Origin: Plantibacter sp. PA-3-X8
Lineage (GTDB): Bacteria; Actinomycetota; Actinomycetes; Actinomycetales; Microbacteriaceae
Length of the DNA stretch: 64,000 nucleotides
Assembly (NCBI RefSeq): GCF_003856975.1
Contig: NZ_CP033107.1
Coordinates: 1,612,001-1,676,000, forward strand
Direction of reading: 5' to 3'
This document shows, piece after piece, positions 61,967 through 64,000 of the stretch. Position 1 is the stretch's first letter; the number at the start of each line of letters is the position of its first letter. The notes beneath the pieces are model-generated. The model saw only the letters and a list, made by a program, of their open reading frames with translations. It ran no database searches and was not told the origin of the DNA. Made by a program: the position numbers and the translations under genes.

Positions 61967-63238
61967 TCAGAACGGTGCGGGATCCGGTTCCGTTCGATGG
62001 TGCTTCCCGTCGGGTGTCGTCCACTCGAGGAAGCCACCGGGTCCGTGGTCGAGGTTCCAGCCGGGCAGATGCTTCATCCGGTGATGATGTCGACACAGGC
62101 AGGCGAGATTGCCGACATCCGTTGCCCCGCCGTCCTCCCAGGCAACCGAGTGGTCGAGGTCGCAGGCCCGGGCGCGTCTGCCGCAGCCTGGTGCGCGACA
62201 GGTGCCGTCCCGGAGGCGCACTGCGCGCTGCAGGTCGGCGGGAACGCGGTACTGGTTGCGTCCGACGGAGAGGATCGCGCCGGTTTCGGGTTGGACGAGG
62301 ATCCGGGTGAAGCTTGGCGCGTTCACCGCGATGCGGGCGGCGGTCTCGGGGTCGATCGGACCGTAGCCGTCGAGCATGCCGGGTGCGTCGGAGACGCCGG
62401 CCACGGTGAGCGCGGGGACGGTGATCTGCACGGTGGGCTTGATGTGCTCCTGGACCTCGATCGGATGCGGAAGCACCAGGCTCGACATCACGTCGTCCGG
62501 GGTCACACCGGTGAGCGCGAGCGCCGCGAGAGCATCCGCCTGCAGCTGAGCGCAGGTGCGAGTGTCGCCCGCCTTACGTGACTCCGCCGCGGCCGCTTCG
62601 ACGCGCTCGACGATGCCCTGCGCGATGGGCGCCGTCGTGAACAAGTGCACCCACGCCATGCCGTCGGCCGCGGGCTCGAACTCGACCCGGCGGTCAGCTT
62701 CGGAGCGAACCGCTCGGGCGGTGATCGATTCGGGGTGGAGACGCTCCCGCAGGACACGAGCGCGCCTGCGAAGGTTCGCGTTGGTCGTCTCCTCCGCAAC
62801 CGGGAGTACCTCAGCGAGGAACGCCGCCCGTCCTGCGGTCGGCACGTCACTGAGTTGGTCGATGATCGTCTGCGCGTGCCGTGCCGAGATGCGCCCGGCC
62901 TCGAGCGAGGCGAGCACGGCCGGAGCATCATTCACGAGGCGCTCGGCGTCGTTCGTCGCCCGCTGCACCGTCTGCTCAGGCGTTCGGGTTGCCATCGCGA
63001 GGGCTGCGCAGGTGGAGCGGCGCGACAGGGCCAGTCGTTCGGCCGGCGGGAAGATCGCCGGGACCGTGACGTCTGCGAAGGCGTCCGCGTATGCGGCGGA
63101 GCGGGCCAGGAGCCGGGCCTCTCGTGCATCGAGCGCTGCTCGCAGCCGTTGGATCTCCGCGTATTCGTCCGAGAACTCCACCAGCCGCGCGGCGCACTCG
63201 TCGCTCGCGCGGATCGCGGCGGAGGTGGTCTCGGTCAT
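61967..63238 (-). CDS. DUF222/HNH endonuclease-like (13E12 family) protein
   Basis: This 423-residue protein has an N-terminal helical DUF222 domain (about residues 30-320) with AERLVNDAPAVLASLEAGRI and ARHAQTIIDQL. A C-terminal HNH domain follows: RDGTCRAPGCGRRARACDLD, H of DHSVAW, NLACLCRHHHRMKH. Zinc cysteines and catalytic His are intact, so nuclease activity is possible. These genes are multicopy and scattered in actinobacteria and behave like mobile or selfish elements. Repeat arrays lie on both sides of this copy. Confidence 0.93.
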   Translation of the reverse strand: MTETTSAAIRASDECAARLVEFSDEYAEIQRLRAALDAREARLLARSAAYADAFADVTVPAIFPPAERLALSRRSTCAALAMATRTPEQTVQRATNDAERLVNDAPAVLASLEAGRISARHAQTIIDQLSDVPTAGRAAFLAEVLPVAEETTNANLRRRARVLRERLHPESITARAVRSEADRRVEFEPAADGMAWVHLFTTAPIAQGIVERVEAAAAESRKAGDTRTCAQLQADALAALALTGVTPDDVMSSLVLPHPIEVQEHIKPTVQITVPALTVAGVSDAPGMLDGYGPIDPETAARIAVNAPSFTRILVQPETGAILSVGRNQYRVPADLQRAVRLRDGTCRAPGCGRRARACDLDHSVAWEDGGATDVGNLACLCRHHHRMKHLPGWNLDHGPGGFLEWTTPDGKHHRTEPDPAPF

Positions 63239-63720
63239 GGAACAAGTCCACCACGAACCGCTGACATTCCAGATGCTGAGTCGAAGCGGTTGTGGAAGTT
63301 GCTCGTGGGCCCTTCGACAGGCTCAGGGACCGGAGGGGGCATACCGGATTCGCAGGGTTCCTCCGTGTGCCCTTCGACAAGCTCAGGGACCGGAGGGGGT
63401 GCTTCAGGGACCGGAGGGGGTTGCTCGGGTACCGGAGGGGGTGCTCTGGGACCGGAGGGTTTTCGCATGCACCTCTTCCGGTCACTGAGCTTGTCGAAGT
63501 GCTGACGTGGGCACTTCGACAGACTCGGAGGCCGGAGGGGTGTGGCCGGACTCGCGGGGTTCCATCGTTGGCCCTTCGACAAGCTCAGGGAGCGGGGAAG
63601 GGTTGCTCGTCGACGGGGTTGGTGAGTGGGAGGGTGCGCCGGTTTGGATGTGTTCCGCGGGCCCTTCGACAGGCTCAGGGATCGGCTGAGGTTGCCGGAC
63701 GGCGTCGGGGTCGCGACGCG
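63239..63720. other. Intergenic region of repeats, no gene
   Basis: This 482-base gap contains six or seven family 1 repeats. About 63399-63463 holds four tandem units of a [19 protein letters not shown] repeat, 20-22 bases each. No plausible gene is present. Confidence 0.7.
63309..63682. repeat. Family 1 repeat array with GGACCGGAGGG tandem units
   Basis: Copies lie at about 63309-63330, 63370-63391, 63484-63505 (inverted), 63509-63530 (diverged), 63573-63594 and 63661-63682. Confidence 0.85.
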
Positions 63721-64000
63721 TCAGCTCGCGCCGTCGTCGGTTTCGAGCTGCAACCAGTCCTCGAAGTGCCGGCGCATCGCGCGTCGGGAGGCCTCGGCGT
63801 CTCGAGCGGCCAGGGCGTCGACGACGGCGTAGTGCACGCTGTCGGTCCGCCGGACGCCACGCTCGTCCGGCTGCTCCACCTCGATCGCGCGGAGTCGACG
63901 CTGCCGGATCGTCTCGCGCAGCACGTGACTGAAGCCCTCGTGCATGAGTCGGAAGATCGGGTCGTCGACGATGGCGTTCAGTCGGCTGTGGAAGTCGACG
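63721..64000 (-). CDS. GntR-family regulator, FCD domain (5' part beyond window)
   Basis: Only the last 93 residues are visible. VDFHSRLNAIVDDPIFRLMH, then SVHYAVVDALAARDAEASRRAMRRHFEDW form the end of an FCD effector domain, with the three histidines that usually bind metal. The DNA-binding half lies past position 64000. With a FadR-type operator at 61426-61440, control of the tetronate operon is possible although the DUF222 gene lies between. Confidence 0.85.
   Translation of the reverse strand, partial: VDFHSRLNAIVDDPIFRLMHEGFSHVLRETIRQRRLRAIEVEQPDERGVRRTDSVHYAVVDALAARDAEASRRAMRRHFEDWLQLETDDGAS

Noticed and set aside
61678..62310. Plus-strand frames starting MNLSRSSRRRDPSALRQAQG in the repeat array
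   Set aside because: They are translations of the 136-bp duplicated repeat units; the same peptide appears twice only because the DNA is duplicated.
61500..63720. Regularly recurring short repeats that could suggest a CRISPR array
   Set aside because: Spacing is irregular, orientation alternates, repeats vary, and no cas genes are nearby. They fit an interspersed palindromic repeat family.

Overview
High-GC actinobacterial chromosome, most likely Microbacteriaceae (a Plantibacter/Curtobacterium/Clavibacter-like genus; this placement is inference). Supporting features are the dense GC-rich coding, the DUF3151-purA neighbourhood, a type II PurL, an Asp23/AmaP envelope-stress cluster, a DUF222/HNH (13E12-type) gene, many GTG starts and 4-nt operon overlaps, and apparently leaderless genes with a TANNNT box six bases before the start codon. 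No rRNA, tRNA, CRISPR array, prophage or transposase gene was seen. All calls were made by eye from sequence and motifs; no similarity search was run.

Layout. 1-11.5 kb: edge of a zinc alcohol dehydrogenase, NagD-type HAD phosphatase, SpoU methyltransferase, a YhgE/Pip membrane protein with an ABC-ATPase-like partner lacking all catalytic motifs and a TetR repressor, DUF3151, HAD-IIB phosphatase, purA, a small AraC-like protein, a beta-propeller lactonase and a GNAT acetyltransferase. 11.6-19.7 kb: a four-gene ABC importer, an AI-2E family permease, and an ABC/FtsX pair. 19.7-25 kb: an AztABCD-type zinc locus with two AztD-like proteins and a Zur-like box between divergent promoters. 25-33.3 kb: chorismate mutase, a short-chain dehydrogenase, and a GntR-controlled operon of a class V PLP enzyme plus a sugar importer, then a quinone-oxidoreductase-like gene. 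33.4-39.4 kb: a second YhgE/Pip protein translationally coupled to an MMPL transporter whose C-terminus is another dead ABC-ATPase-like domain, with a divergent TetR gene and three phased operator boxes. 39.4-46.3 kb: a VOC protein, a MacAB-like export operon with a lipoprotein, a divergent two-component system, and PnuC. 46.3-53.2 kb: GntR regulator, FCD-like orphan, purL, Asp23/AmaP operon. 53.2-64 kb: amino-acid ABC importer with an amidohydrolase, a quinone-reductase/HxlR pair, a four-carbon acid sugar dehydrogenase/kinase operon, a DUF222/HNH gene within repeat arrays, and a partial GntR gene.

Themes. Several loci pair a transporter with its own divergent or adjacent regulator and a visible palindromic operator. 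The most unusual feature is the recurrence of YhgE/Pip + pseudo-ATPase + TetR at two places, one of them fused to an MMPL pump; the two candidate TetR operators share the core ACAGCGGTGT. Two families of short interspersed palindromic repeats fill most gaps, and one copy of the commoner family has become part of the MMPL coding sequence.
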